A stretch of DNA of 64,000 nt from Mesonia aquimarina (GTDB taxonomy: Bacteria; Bacteroidota; Bacteroidia; Flavobacteriales; Flavobacteriaceae), in the NCBI RefSeq assembly GCF_003667275.1, contig NZ_RCNV01000001.1, positions 248,001 through 312,000 on the forward strand, in the 5' to 3' direction. The notes under the pieces are model-generated. The model was not told the origin of the DNA. It did not search any database and was given only the letters and a program-made list of their open reading frames with translations. The position numbers and the translations under genes were made by a program. How positions within the stretch are numbered: position 1 is the first letter of the stretch; each line of letters opens with the position of its first letter. Shown in pieces: positions 28,798 through 37,440 of this stretch.

Positions 28798-28820
28798 TCT
28801 GACAAAAATAGAAAAAATTG

Positions 28821-30050
28821 TTAATCTTTTGGTTTTGGATAGCAGATATAATATTTTATTACCGGTTCTGAAAGTGCTTCTAGGTTTAATTGGTCTGAAG
28901 CTTTTATAACATCTACTACTTTTCCGTTTTTATGTAAAATACTTATATTCTCTACATCACTACGGTAAGCAAGGTTAGAGACATCTCCTTTAAAAACAAA
29001 ATATTCTGCTTCTTCTTTAGAAATTGAATACTTTTCTTGAAGTTTAAGAATATGAGTTTCTAACTTTTTTGGCTCAATTTTTTTCTTTCGTAGCTTCACT
29101 TTTAACAAATCCCGATTAATGATCATTTTACATAAATTTCGTAAAACAAAGTCATCACTACTAATCCATTCCTTCATTGCAGACACAATATCATAATCAT
29201 CTAATTTGCTAAATGTTTCTAACACATCTGTATTAAAGCTTTTTATATCAATTTTATTTTTTAAAAAATAGCCTAATGCTTTACTGGCAGGAAGTGAAAT
29301 ATCTTGATCTACTAAATATTTTGCACGTTTTAAAACCCGAATTACTAGTTGTTCTGCTCCTAAACTTGTTTTATGTAAATAAACCTGCCAATACATTAAT
29401 CGTCTAGCAACTAAGAATTTTTCTACTGAATAAATTCCTTTTTGCTCAACTACCAATTTGTCATTTTTTACATTAAGCATGGTAATTAAGCGTTCACTAT
29501 TTATGTTTCCTTCGGCCACTCCTGTATAAAAACTATCACGTTTTAAATAATCTAAGCGATCGACGTCAAGTTGACTTGCAATAAGTTGTTTAAAAAATTT
29601 TCTAGGGTATTCACCCTTAAAAATCTGAATAGCTAGCGTTAAACTTTGGTTAAAGTCTGCATTCATTTTCTCCATAAATTGGAGTGAAATCCATTCATGA
29701 TTCACCCCATTAACAATACTATGTTCCATTGCATGAGAAAAAGGACCATGCCCTATATCATGCAAAAGTATAGCTATTAAAAGTGCTTTTTCTTCCTCCT
29801 CAGAAATTACAACACCTTTAAATTTAAGTACTTCCAAGGCTTTTCGCATTAAATGCATACAACCTAAAGCGTGATGAAAACGGGTGTGTTGTGCACCAGG
29901 ATAAACCAAATAGGACATGCCCATTTGAGAGATTCTGCGCAATCGTTGAAAATATTTATGTTCAATAATATCAAAAATCCTTTCGTTCGGAATGGTAATA
30001 AATCCGTAAATTGGATCGTTTAATATTTTAAGTTTGTTTCGTTGATTCAA
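28821..30050 (-). CDS. HD-domain phosphohydrolase (dGTPase/SAMHD1-like)
   Basis: A 409-residue protein with metal-binding motifs HTRFHHALG (His59/His60) and [16 protein letters not shown] (His97-Asp98). It starts [20 protein letters not shown], typical of the SAMHD1/YwfO-like group that hydrolyses dNTPs. The substrate cannot be fixed from sequence. A TATATTTG box at 30073-30080 lies 22 bases upstream, inside the divergent region shared with porX. Confidence 0.9.
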   Translation of the reverse strand: MNQRNKLKILNDPIYGFITIPNERIFDIIEHKYFQRLRRISQMGMSYLVYPGAQHTRFHHALGCMHLMRKALEVLKFKGVVISEEEEKALLIAILLHDIGHGPFSHAMEHSIVNGVNHEWISLQFMEKMNADFNQSLTLAIQIFKGEYPRKFFKQLIASQLDVDRLDYLKRDSFYTGVAEGNINSERLITMLNVKNDKLVVEQKGIYSVEKFLVARRLMYWQVYLHKTSLGAEQLVIRVLKRAKYLVDQDISLPASKALGYFLKNKIDIKSFNTDVLETFSKLDDYDIVSAMKEWISSDDFVLRNLCKMIINRDLLKVKLRKKKIEPKKLETHILKLQEKYSISKEEAEYFVFKGDVSNLAYRSDVENISILHKNGKVVDVIKASDQLNLEALSEPVIKYYICYPKPKD

Positions 30051-30072
30051 ATCTTTAATTTAATAATAAACG

Positions 30073-30080
30073 CAAATATA
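30073..30080 (-). promoter_or_regulatory. -7 box TATATTTG for the HD hydrolase gene
   Basis: Reverse strand TATATTTG, 22 bases before the ATG at 30050, within the 35-base gap to porX. The upstream element would lie inside the porX coding start. Confidence 0.6.
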
Positions 30081-30085
30081 CATAT

Positions 30086-31636
30086 ATGAATAATATCAAA
30101 GTACTTTGGGTAGATGATGAAATTGATTTACTTAAACCACATATACTTTTTTTAGAAAACAAAAATTACCAAGTAACAACTTGCCAAAGTGGTGTAGAAG
30201 CCATTGAAGAGGTTGAAAAACAAAATTTTGATATTGTTTTTTTAGATGAAAATATGCCGGGACTTACCGGTTTAGAAACTTTGGCAGAGATTAAAGAAAA
30301 ACGCAATACGCTTCCCGTAGTAATGATTACAAAAAGTGAGGAAGAGTATATTATGGAAGAAGCTATTGGGTCTAAAATTGCCGATTATTTAATTAAGCCT
30401 GTAAATCCAAATCAAATTTTATTGAGCTTAAAAAAGAATCTAGATCATTCAAGATTAGTTTCAGAAAAAACCACCTCAAATTATCAGCAAGAGTTTAGGA
30501 AAATAGCTATGGATATGGGCTCAATTAATTCTTGGGAAGGTTGGGCAGAATTGTATCAAAAATTAATTTATTGGGAACTTCAATTAGAAAATATTGAAGA
30601 CACCGGAATGTTTAGCATTTTAGAATCGCAGAAACAAGAAGCTAACAATGAGTTTTGTAAATTTATTGAAAAAAATTACACAAGCTGGTTTGAAAAAGAT
30701 GCAGAAAGACCAAGCATGTCTCATACCCTTTTTAGAGAGCAGATTGTTCCAGAATTAAGCAAAGAACAACCTACTCTTCTAGTAGTTATAGATAACTTAA
30801 GATATGACCAATGGCGTGCTTTTGAGCCAATAGTTAATAATTACTATAAAAAAGAAAAAGAAACCTCATTTTCTAGTATTTTACCTACAGCAACACAATA
30901 TGCAAGAAATGCAATCTTTTCTGGTTTGATGCCTGCAGATATGGAAAAATTGCATCCAAATTTATGGTTAAATGACACTGATGAAGGTGGAAAAAACATG
31001 CACGAAGAAGAATTTTTGCAGGCACAAATGAAACGCTTAGGCTTAGATTTAAAGACTTCTTATCATAAAATAACTAGTTTAAGAGGCGGAAAAAAATTGG
31101 TCGATAATTTTAAAACACAAAAAGAAAACGATTTAACAGTTGTTGTATACAATTTTGTAGATATGTTATCGCACTCAAAAACAGAAATGGAAGTTATTAA
31201 AGAGTTAGCTTCTACAGATAAATCTTACCGATCGTTAACAGAAAGCTGGTTTAAAAACTCTCCTTTAATTGAAATAATTCAGCAAGCACAACAACTTGGT
31301 TTTAAATTAATAATAACAACAGACCATGGCACCATAAATGCTAAAAATCCTTCAAAAGTAATTGGCGACAAAAACACTAGTTTAAACTTGCGTTACAAAA
31401 CAGGTAAAAGTTTAACCTATGAAGAAAAAGATGTAGTTGCTGCAAAAAATCCAAAAGATTTCTACCTGCCTAGTATAAATATGAGCAGTTCGTTTATATT
31501 TGCAAAAGGAGATTTATTTTTTGCATATCCAAATAACTACAATCATTATGTAAGTTATTATAGAAACACTTATCAACACGGAGGCGTTTCTTTAGAAGAG
31601 ATGATTATTCCTTTTTCTGTATTAGCGCCAAGATAA
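30086..31636 (+). CDS. porX: T9SS response regulator PorX (receiver plus PglZ domain)
   Basis: A 516-residue protein. Residues 1-125 form a receiver: VLWVDDE (Asp10, Asp11), phospho-acceptor Asp54 in VFLDENMPG and the Lys in LIKPVN. After a helical linker, about 210-516 is a PglZ/alkaline-phosphatase-superfamily domain with LLVVIDNLRYDQWRAF, LPTATQYARNAIFSGL and TTDHGTI carrying probable metal ligands. This is the PorX layout; PorX, with the kinase PorY and a sigma factor, regulates the type IX secretion system for surface and secreted proteins. No T9SS structural gene is in the window. tsaE follows 14 bases later. Confidence 0.94.
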   Translation: MNNIKVLWVDDEIDLLKPHILFLENKNYQVTTCQSGVEAIEEVEKQNFDIVFLDENMPGLTGLETLAEIKEKRNTLPVVMITKSEEEYIMEEAIGSKIADYLIKPVNPNQILLSLKKNLDHSRLVSEKTTSNYQQEFRKIAMDMGSINSWEGWAELYQKLIYWELQLENIEDTGMFSILESQKQEANNEFCKFIEKNYTSWFEKDAERPSMSHTLFREQIVPELSKEQPTLLVVIDNLRYDQWRAFEPIVNNYYKKEKETSFSSILPTATQYARNAIFSGLMPADMEKLHPNLWLNDTDEGGKNMHEEEFLQAQMKRLGLDLKTSYHKITSLRGGKKLVDNFKTQKENDLTVVVYNFVDMLSHSKTEMEVIKELASTDKSYRSLTESWFKNSPLIEIIQQAQQLGFKLIITTDHGTINAKNPSKVIGDKNTSLNLRYKTGKSLTYEEKDVVAAKNPKDFYLPSINMSSSFIFAKGDLFFAYPNNYNHYVSYYRNTYQHGGVSLEEMIIPFSVLAPR

Positions 31637-31650
31637 ATGGATAACAAATT

Positions 31651-32055
31651 ATGGAAATAAGCTATAAGCTGAATGAAATTTCAAGCATAGCACGCAAAGT
31701 AATAAAGGTGTCTTCTCATAAGACACTTTTATTTTATGGTGAAATGGGTGCTGGTAAAACAACATTAATTAAAGAAATAGTAAAACAATTAGGGTCAAAA
31801 GATAATGTAACTAGTCCTACATTTAGTTTAGTTAATGAATATACATCAACTAATGAAAAAATTTATCATTTTGACTTTTATAGGATAGAAGAAGAAAGTG
31901 AAGCATTAGATATTGGAATTGAAGAGTATTTCATCGATAAAAATTGGCTTTTTATCGAATGGCCAGAAAAAATACCAAATTTAATACCAGAAAAATTCAC
32001 TAAATTAGAATTAAAAAAAGTAAATTTAACAACAAGAAAGGTTTTTATCCAATAA
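31651..32055 (+). CDS. tsaE: tRNA threonylcarbamoyladenosine biosynthesis ATPase TsaE
   Basis: A 134-residue protein with Walker A GEMGAGKTTLIK (about 30-41), SPTFSLVNEYTS, and HFDFYRIEEESEALDIGIEEY, the classic TsaE block. It supports the TsaD/TsaB complex that makes t6A37 on tRNAs reading ANN codons. It follows porX by 14 bases and is probably co-transcribed with it. Confidence 0.95.
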   Translation: MEISYKLNEISSIARKVIKVSSHKTLLFYGEMGAGKTTLIKEIVKQLGSKDNVTSPTFSLVNEYTSTNEKIYHFDFYRIEEESEALDIGIEEYFIDKNWLFIEWPEKIPNLIPEKFTKLELKKVNLTTRKVFIQ

Positions 32056-32222
32056 AAAGAAATGTTAAACGACAAAAAAAAGGATTTTTAAAAATTGCAA
32101 ATAACTGACATACAGTAACTTAAACTTAAAAAACATTGCAAATATACGGCAAAGAAAGTTAACGGAGTTAACAAATTTCTTATTAGGTTTGTATCAACAA
32201 TTAATCACAAAAACTGTTAGTT
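32056..32222. promoter_or_regulatory. Non-coding promoter region before the small lipoprotein gene
   Basis: 167 AT-rich bases. A TAGGTTTG box at 32184-32191 lies 31 bases before the ATG at 32223. Just upstream is a tandem palindrome GTTAAC-GGA-GTTAAC (32158-32172), placed about where a regulator near the -33 element would bind. Confidence 0.5.
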
Positions 32223-32396
32223 ATGAACTTAAAAAATTTTACATTCGTTATTGCAATTGCTGGACTTTTATTAACTTCTTGTAGCCCACAAAGTATAGAT
32301 GAACACACAACGGAAGACAACATCCAAGATGGAGAAACGACGAACACAACGACTTTCATCGACAAAGGGGAAATCATCGTCCCTACTAACGGGTAG
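32223..32396 (+). CDS. Small lipoprotein, 57 aa, overlapping the next gene
   Basis: A short frame from ATG 32223 to TAG 32394-32396. The product has a full lipoprotein signal, MNLKNFTFVIAIAGLLLTSC with lipobox Cys20, and a 37-residue polar mature part rich in Thr, Asp and Glu (SPQSIDEHTTEDN...). Its last 68 bases overlap the start of the next gene in another frame; the overlap is visibly richer in G and C than its surroundings, as expected if both frames are used. A TAGGTTTG box stands upstream. Function unknown; small lipoproteins of this kind may be envelope factors. Confidence 0.75.
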   Translation: MNLKNFTFVIAIAGLLLTSCSPQSIDEHTTEDNIQDGETTNTTTFIDKGEIIVPTNG

Positions 32397-32853
32397 TCTT
32401 ATTGCGGTATTAATTGCTGCAACACCTTACATATTTTATTCTTATAAAAGTTTCCCAGAAACAGATACCTGGGAAACTTTTTTATTTACCTATAAAACAG
32501 GCTATTATTCTAAAATATACATAATGGCTTGGACGATATTAGGTAAAGTTATTCCTTTACTCCTTTTATCGATATGGTTTTTCACTTGTAAACATTGGTG
32601 GTATCACGTGATTTTGATTCCGATAGGAATGTATCTTTTTCAATTTATCAGTACAATTAATGATGATCTAAGATATTTTGATGTTTTAGAAATTTGGTAT
32701 TTAATTCCTGTAATGGCAATCATAATTCCACTTGTATATTTAGTAAGAGCTAAGCTATTTTCTCAAATGCACGATAATAGCCTGGATCAATTTGAAGAAG
32801 AACTTCAAGCCAAAAAATCATTATTTACTCAAATAAAAGATTTATTTAGGTAA
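32329..32853 (+). CDS. Conserved membrane protein, 174 aa
   Basis: I choose the ATG at 32329 (MEKRRTQRLSSTKGK), giving 174 residues; an earlier in-frame ATG at 32299 adds ten residues (MNTQRKTTSK) lying fully inside the lipoprotein gene. A basic N-terminus leads to membrane helices near SLLTGSLIAVLIAATPYIFY, IYIMAWTILGKVIPLLLLSIWFFT, WYHVILIPIGMYLFQFI and IWYLIPVMAIIIPLVYLV; the C-terminal tail is cytoplasmic and charged. I recognise it as a family kept in Flavobacteriaceae but know no function. It overlaps the upstream small lipoprotein by 68 bases, which suggests translational coupling. Confidence 0.8.
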   Translation: MEKRRTQRLSSTKGKSSSLLTGSLIAVLIAATPYIFYSYKSFPETDTWETFLFTYKTGYYSKIYIMAWTILGKVIPLLLLSIWFFTCKHWWYHVILIPIGMYLFQFISTINDDLRYFDVLEIWYLIPVMAIIIPLVYLVRAKLFSQMHDNSLDQFEEELQAKKSLFTQIKDLFR

Positions 32854-32915
32854 TTTTTTGTATCTCATTTTAATTTTATCGTACTTGTAGTGTAATTCTT
32901 CAATTTATTTGATTC

Positions 32916-34112
32916 ATGAGCAATCCAATTACACCATTTAGTCATGCAGAATTACTTCCGCAAGAAGAAAAACTTGAAATAGAAAAAAGAAAGGGAGAAT
33001 TATTCATTGGACTTCCTAAAGAAACTTCGTATCAAGAAAAAAGGGTTTGCTTAACTCCCGATGCTGTTGCAGCCATTACGGCTCACGGCCATCGTGTTCT
33101 CATTGAAAGTAATGCGGGTAAAGATGCTAGTTTTTCAGATAATGACTATAGTGAAGCGGGTGCTGAAATAACAAATAATACTAATAAAGTTTTTGCTTGT
33201 CCGATAATTTTAAAAGTTGAGCCTCCTTCTGAAAAGGAATTAGAAATGATGAATCCGCAAACAATTCTCATTTCAGCTCTTCAATTAAAAACTCAATGTA
33301 AAAGTTATTTTCAAACTCTAGCAAAAAAAAGAATCACAGCCTTAGCTTTTGAGTTTATTAAAGATGATGATGGCACCTACCCTGCTGTTCGAGCACTGAG
33401 TGAAATCGCAGGTACAGCATCTGTTTTAATCGCATCAGAATTATTAGCAAGTCCACAAGGTAGTGGACTCATGTTTGGCAACATTAGTGGGGTTCCACCC
33501 TTAGAGGTTGTGGTTATTGGTGCAGGAACTGTTGGAGAATTTGCTGGTAGATCTGCTTTAGGTCTTGGCGCAAATATTAAGTTTTTTGACAATTCGCTTA
33601 CTAAACTTCGGAATATTCAAAAAAACTTAGGAAGAGCTCTCTATACTTCTACTCTACAGCCTAAGACTTTACTGAAATCTCTTAAAAGAGCAGATGTTGT
33701 TATTGGCGCTGTAAGAGGAAAAGACAGATCGCCCATTATTGTAACAGAAAACATGGTTGAAGTTATGAAAAAAGGTGCGGTAATTATTGATGTAAGTATA
33801 GATATGGGCGGGTGTATAGAAACTACAGAAATTACAAGTCATGACAAACCCACTATAACAAAACATGGAATTGTTCACTATGGAGTTCCTAATATTCCTT
33901 CTAGATATCCCAGAACTTCCTCGCTATCAATAAGTAATATTTTTACGCCCTATATTTTACATATTGGTGAAGAAGGAGGTTTAGAAAATACATTGAGATT
34001 TGATCGTGGTTTACGAAATGGATTGTATTTTTACCACGGAGTTTTAACCAATAAATCTGTCGCAGATTGGTTTAATTTATCATATAGAGATATCAATCTA
34101 TTAATTTTCTAA
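32916..34112 (+). CDS. ald: Alanine dehydrogenase
   Basis: A 398-residue protein of the alanine dehydrogenase/transhydrogenase family: GLPKETSYQEKRVCLTPDAV near the N-terminus, the NAD-binding VVVIGAGTVGEFAGRSALGLGA (Rossmann glycines near residues 199-204), and IIDVSIDMGGCIETTEITSHD. It interconverts L-alanine and pyruvate with NAD. The N-terminus has an extra 25 residues compared with many bacterial homologues, common in this group. The next gene starts 2 bases later. Confidence 0.92.
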   Translation: MSNPITPFSHAELLPQEEKLEIEKRKGELFIGLPKETSYQEKRVCLTPDAVAAITAHGHRVLIESNAGKDASFSDNDYSEAGAEITNNTNKVFACPIILKVEPPSEKELEMMNPQTILISALQLKTQCKSYFQTLAKKRITALAFEFIKDDDGTYPAVRALSEIAGTASVLIASELLASPQGSGLMFGNISGVPPLEVVVIGAGTVGEFAGRSALGLGANIKFFDNSLTKLRNIQKNLGRALYTSTLQPKTLLKSLKRADVVIGAVRGKDRSPIIVTENMVEVMKKGAVIIDVSIDMGGCIETTEITSHDKPTITKHGIVHYGVPNIPSRYPRTSSLSISNIFTPYILHIGEEGGLENTLRFDRGLRNGLYFYHGVLTNKSVADWFNLSYRDINLLIF

Positions 34113-34114
34113 AC

Positions 34115-34489
34115 ATGAAATTAGCAAACCGATTATTTTACTATGGCATTGGCTTAGCCATTGGCATTGTGATTGTCATTTTCTTTTTGCAAGAAAAAAA
34201 CACCACTTTTGATTACCTTCCTAATGCCCGTGTATTAAAGGATATTAGAACTAAAAAAATTGAAAAAAATACTTCCGTAAGTTTATTTTTTAATCAACAT
34301 AAAATTGATTCTACACAACTCAAAGAACTTTTACAAGAAGGTGAAATTGATTTTGGAGAAAGTATTACCGATAAAGATAGTTGTAATGTTTATCTAATTA
34401 ATTCTCAAAATGAACCCAAATATCAAGTCCACATAAAAAATTGTGATAGTGTTGCAACAATTACACATGCAAAATTCTTAACTGAATAA
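34115..34489 (+). CDS. Membrane-anchored DUF4258-like protein
   Basis: A 124-residue protein with one N-terminal membrane helix (about 8-24, YYGIGLAIGIVIVIFFL) and a periplasmic part: TFDYLPNARVLKDIRTKK, a central helical region and CNVYLINSQNEPKYQVHIKNCDS, which fits DUF4258. It begins 2 bases after the ald stop and is co-transcribed with it. The function of the family is unknown. Confidence 0.75.
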   Translation: MKLANRLFYYGIGLAIGIVIVIFFLQEKNTTFDYLPNARVLKDIRTKKIEKNTSVSLFFNQHKIDSTQLKELLQEGEIDFGESITDKDSCNVYLINSQNEPKYQVHIKNCDSVATITHAKFLTE

Positions 34490-34570
34490 AAATATATTTT
34501 TTCAAGAGTTTTTTATCATTCTTTATTATTATTGCTATTAAAAGAGATTTAAATTTTAGCAAAATTAGTT

Positions 34571-34864
34571 ATGAAAAGAGTAATTGTAGATTATAAAAAA
34601 TTAACTCCGGAAATTTTAAGTTTACTCGTCAATAAATATCCCGACGGATATGATGACGACCATATCATTACTTTTAAAAATGCAAAAAATGAAACCATTG
34701 AAGCGGTTGAAGTTAAAACCGAAGAATGCATTTATCTTGTAAAAGTTAGTACACGTCTAGAAAATACTATGTTGCGCTTTGATGAAGATGATTATGAAGA
34801 GAGTGAATTATCTGAACCTATTGTAGACCTCCCGGAAAGAACCGAAAATGATGACGAAGAATAA
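34571..34864 (+). CDS. Small acidic conserved protein, 97 aa
   Basis: A 97-residue protein with no signal or membrane segment: a mixed alpha/beta N-terminus (MKRVIVDYKKLTPEILSLLV, YPDGYDDDHIITFKNA, EAVEVKTEECIYLVKVS) and a strongly acidic tail (DEDDYEESE ... ENDDEE). The gene keeps good codon usage for this genome. I do not recognise a function. It stands 81 bases after the DUF4258-like gene. Confidence 0.75.
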   Translation: MKRVIVDYKKLTPEILSLLVNKYPDGYDDDHIITFKNAKNETIEAVEVKTEECIYLVKVSTRLENTMLRFDEDDYEESELSEPIVDLPERTENDDEE

Positions 34865-34878
34865 GGCTTAAAGTTTTA

Positions 34879-35172
34879 TCAGACATTAATTTCCTTTTCA
34901 GATAATTTATCACCTCTCAAAATATATGTGTACAACCACATTAACGTAAAACTTGGCACCACATCAGTTACTGGTAAAATTTCTTCTATAAATAAAATTA
35001 TAGAGGCAATTTTACCACTTTTATCCGGATACATTTTTTGCATTTGATGCGCTGCAAATGGTGCCCAAATAATATCTAAAAAAGGACCAACTACAGGAAT
35101 TACCATGCTTAACATTCCAATACCATCAAATAAGAGTCCTTTTAAAAAATGCTTTGTTTTGTGGTTTTTCAT
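34879..35172 (-). CDS. Small membrane protein, 97 aa
   Basis: A 97-residue protein with two hydrophobic segments (about 15-40 and 55-85): LLFDGIGMLSMVIPVVGPFLDIIWAPFAA and ASIILFIEEILPVTDVVPSFTLMWLYTYI. Two ATG codons are adjacent; I use the second (35172), the first would add one Met. It resembles small membrane proteins seen in Flavobacteriaceae without known role. It converges with the acidic protein gene. Confidence 0.7.
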   Translation of the reverse strand: MKNHKTKHFLKGLLFDGIGMLSMVIPVVGPFLDIIWAPFAAHQMQKMYPDKSGKIASIILFIEEILPVTDVVPSFTLMWLYTYILRGDKLSEKEINV

Positions 35173-35225
35173 CAAATTACTTTATATTGTTTAAACAAAA
35201 AAGATGCCTAATTTTTAAAGTTTTA

Positions 35226-35774
35226 TTAAGCACTTTTTTTCAACTTATCAGCAAAAAGCGATTGTATTTTTTTTAATTTAGGATCTATAATTATCTGGCA
35301 ATACGGTTGTTCTGTATGATTGTTATAAAAGTTTTGATGTGCCTCTTCTGCTTCATAAAAGGGCGAGGCTTCGGTGATTTCGGTTACAATTTTTCCTTCA
35401 AATATTTCTTCATTTAATTGGTCTACGACAATTCGAGCTGTCTTTTTTTGTACTTCAGAATGATAAAAAATAGCACTTCTATATTGCGTACCCACATCAT
35501 TTTGCTGTCGATTTAGCGTAGTAGGATCGTGTGTTGTAAAAAATACCAAAAGTAACTCATGATAACTAATTACCTTTTCATTATATTGAAGCTGTATACC
35601 TTCTGCATGACCCGTTCTGCCTTGTACTACTTCTCGGTATGGTGGGTTTTTTATTTTTCCACCCGTAAAACCCGAAATAACATTCTTTACACCTTCTAAG
35701 CGCTGAAAAACTGCTTCTGTACACCAAAAACATCCATTAGCAAATGTGGCTGTTTTCCAATTTTCTTCAATCAT
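35226..35774 (-). CDS. msrA: Peptide-methionine (S)-S-oxide reductase
   Basis: A 182-residue MsrA. The active-site motif is ATFANGCFWCTEAVF with catalytic Cys15, followed by GVKNVISGFTGG, the family block GRTGHAEGIQLQYNEKVISY, and the later AEEAHQNFYNNH. MsrA reduces methionine-S-sulfoxide in oxidised proteins. There is no signal peptide, so it acts in the cytoplasm. It is transcribed divergently from the ABC ATPase gene. Confidence 0.96.
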   Translation of the reverse strand: MIEENWKTATFANGCFWCTEAVFQRLEGVKNVISGFTGGKIKNPPYREVVQGRTGHAEGIQLQYNEKVISYHELLLVFFTTHDPTTLNRQQNDVGTQYRSAIFYHSEVQKKTARIVVDQLNEEIFEGKIVTEITEASPFYEAEEAHQNFYNNHTEQPYCQIIIDPKLKKIQSLFADKLKKSA

Positions 35775-35897
35775 AAATTCAATTTTTAACTAATTTAAAA
35801 AGTTATAAGTTGCTTTACCAAAGTTTAACGTTTACTTAGGTCTTGAGTAGATTAAAATGCTTTTTCGTTTTTTAGATAGAATCGATAAAATTTCTAG

Positions 35898-35905
35898 TAT
35901 ATTTG
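35898..35905 (+). promoter_or_regulatory. -7 box TATATTTG for the ABC ATPase gene
   Basis: TATATTTG twelve bases upstream of the ATG at 35917. It lies inside a longer open frame from 35857, which argues that translation starts at 35917. Confidence 0.65.
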
Positions 35906-35916
35906 AACTTTTAGCT

Positions 35917-36576
35917 ATGATTCACGCAAAACATATTCATAAATATTACGACGATTTACACGTTTTAAATGATGTTTCTCTAAACATTAAAAAAAGTGAA
36001 ATTGTTTCTATAGTTGGTGCCTCTGGTGCAGGAAAAACAACACTTTTACAAATATTAGGAACCTTAGATTTTCCTTCACAAAAGAACGGAAAACTAATTA
36101 TTAATGAAGTTGATATTTACAATTTATCTAAAAAAGAATTAGCTAAATTTAGAAATAATCATATTGGTTTTATATTTCAATTTCATCAACTTTTACCAGA
36201 ATTTACAGCCTTAGAAAATATTTGCATACCGGCGTATATAAATAAAACCTCTAAAGCTGAAGCTGAAAAAAGAGCCTTAGAATTGCTAGATTTTTTAGGG
36301 CTAAAGGATCGAAAAAATCATAAACCATCAGAATTAAGTGGTGGTGAACAACAACGTGTGGCTGTAGCTAGATCTTTAATAAATAACCCGGAAGTTATTT
36401 TAGCCGACGAACCTTCTGGAAATTTAGACTCTGAATCTGCCGAAAATTTACATCAACTATTTTTTAGGCTACGCGAAGAATTTGGTCAAACCTTTATAAT
36501 TGTTACTCATAACAAAGAATTGGCAGATATGGCTGATAGAAAGTTAACAATGGTTGATGGTGCAATTGTAGATTAA
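35917..36576 (+). CDS. LolD-like ABC transporter ATP-binding protein
   Basis: A 219-residue ABC ATPase of the LolD/MacB type: Walker [11 protein letters not shown]-loop [15 protein letters not shown], signature LSGGEQQR, Walker [13 protein letters not shown] and switch His in VTHNKEL. I start at the ATG 35917 ([11 protein letters not shown]), because the frame upstream to 35857 contains the promoter box and family members begin at this residue. Such ATPases power lipoprotein release from the inner membrane or export of small molecules; the permease partner is not adjacent. A TIGR02757 gene starts 7 bases after it. Confidence 0.9.
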   Translation: MIHAKHIHKYYDDLHVLNDVSLNIKKSEIVSIVGASGAGKTTLLQILGTLDFPSQKNGKLIINEVDIYNLSKKELAKFRNNHIGFIFQFHQLLPEFTALENICIPAYINKTSKAEAEKRALELLDFLGLKDRKNHKPSELSGGEQQRVAVARSLINNPEVILADEPSGNLDSESAENLHQLFFRLREEFGQTFIIVTHNKELADMADRKLTMVDGAIVD

Positions 36577-36583
36577 AAATTAT

Positions 36584-37348
36584 ATGAATAAAGCGGAATT
36601 AAAGGAGTTTTTAGATCATAAAGTTGCTGAATATAATCAACCAAAATTTATAGAAACTGACCCAATTCAGATTCCGCATTTATTTCAACAAAAAGAAGAT
36701 GTAGAAATATCAGGTTTTTTAACTGCTACAATTGCATGGGGAAATAGAAAAAGTATCTTAAGAAATGCTAAGAGAATGATGGAATTGATGGATAATTCTC
36801 CTCACGATTTTATCATTAACCATCAAGAAAAGGATTTAACGCGTTTTGAAGGTTTTGTACATCGTACTTTTAATGCAACTGATTTAGCATATTTTATAGC
36901 AGCATTAAAAAATGTTTACATAAATTATCAAGGCTTAGAAAAAATTTTTACCGATTATTCTTCCGATAAAAATACGCAAGAAGCAATTCATCAGTTTAAA
37001 AAGATCTTTTTTGAACTTCCACACTTACAAAGATCAACAAAGCATGTAAGCGATCCTTTGAAAAATTCTGCAGCAAAACGCATTAATATGTTCTTGCGTT
37101 GGATGGTTAGAAATGATTCTCAAAATATAGATTTTGGTTTATGGAAAAAAATCTCCCCTTCTGCCCTATCTTGCCCATTAGATGTACATAGCGGAAATGT
37201 AGCTCGAAAACTAAACTTGCTCCAACGAAAACAAAATGATGCAAAAGCAGTTGCAGAATTAGACAAAAATCTACGAAAATTAGATAAAACCGATCCGGTG
37301 AAATATGATTTTGCTTTATTTGGCTTAGGGGTTTTTGAGAAATTTTAA
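36584..37348 (+). CDS. TIGR02757 (DUF2400) family protein
   Basis: A 254-residue protein with the family pattern: AELKEFLDHKVAEYNQPKFIE, SGFLTATIAWGNRKSILRNAKRMM, NSAAKRINMFLRWMVRN and LDVHSGNVARKLNLL followed by DPVKYDFALFGLGV at the end. The last blocks resemble the helix-hairpin-helix fold of DNA glycosylases; that link is an inference. The gene lies 7 bases after the ABC ATPase and is co-transcribed. Confidence 0.88.
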   Translation: MNKAELKEFLDHKVAEYNQPKFIETDPIQIPHLFQQKEDVEISGFLTATIAWGNRKSILRNAKRMMELMDNSPHDFIINHQEKDLTRFEGFVHRTFNATDLAYFIAALKNVYINYQGLEKIFTDYSSDKNTQEAIHQFKKIFFELPHLQRSTKHVSDPLKNSAAKRINMFLRWMVRNDSQNIDFGLWKKISPSALSCPLDVHSGNVARKLNLLQRKQNDAKAVAELDKNLRKLDKTDPVKYDFALFGLGVFEKF

Positions 37349-37393
37349 TTCAGAATTTTTAACTAACATAAGTTAAAATTATCTTAAATTAAT

Positions 37394-37401
37394 TATATTT
37401 G
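37394..37401 (+). promoter_or_regulatory. -7 box TATATTTG for the GAF histidine kinase gene
   Basis: TATATTTG 39 bases upstream of the ATG at 37441, in the only gap of this part of the strand. No clear TTG at 19 bases. Confidence 0.6.
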
Positions 37402-37440
37402 ATGTATAAACTTTCTCAATAGAGAATTAACGGGTATAGA

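Noticed and set aside
28803-28810. TATTTTTG as a promoter of the lipid A block
   Set aside because: It is only five bases from the lpxD ATG, so transcription would start at or inside the start codon; not strong enough to list.
35857-35916. Upstream start of the ABC ATPase
   Set aside because: It would place the TATATTTG promoter box inside the coding region; the ATG at 35917 fits family members.
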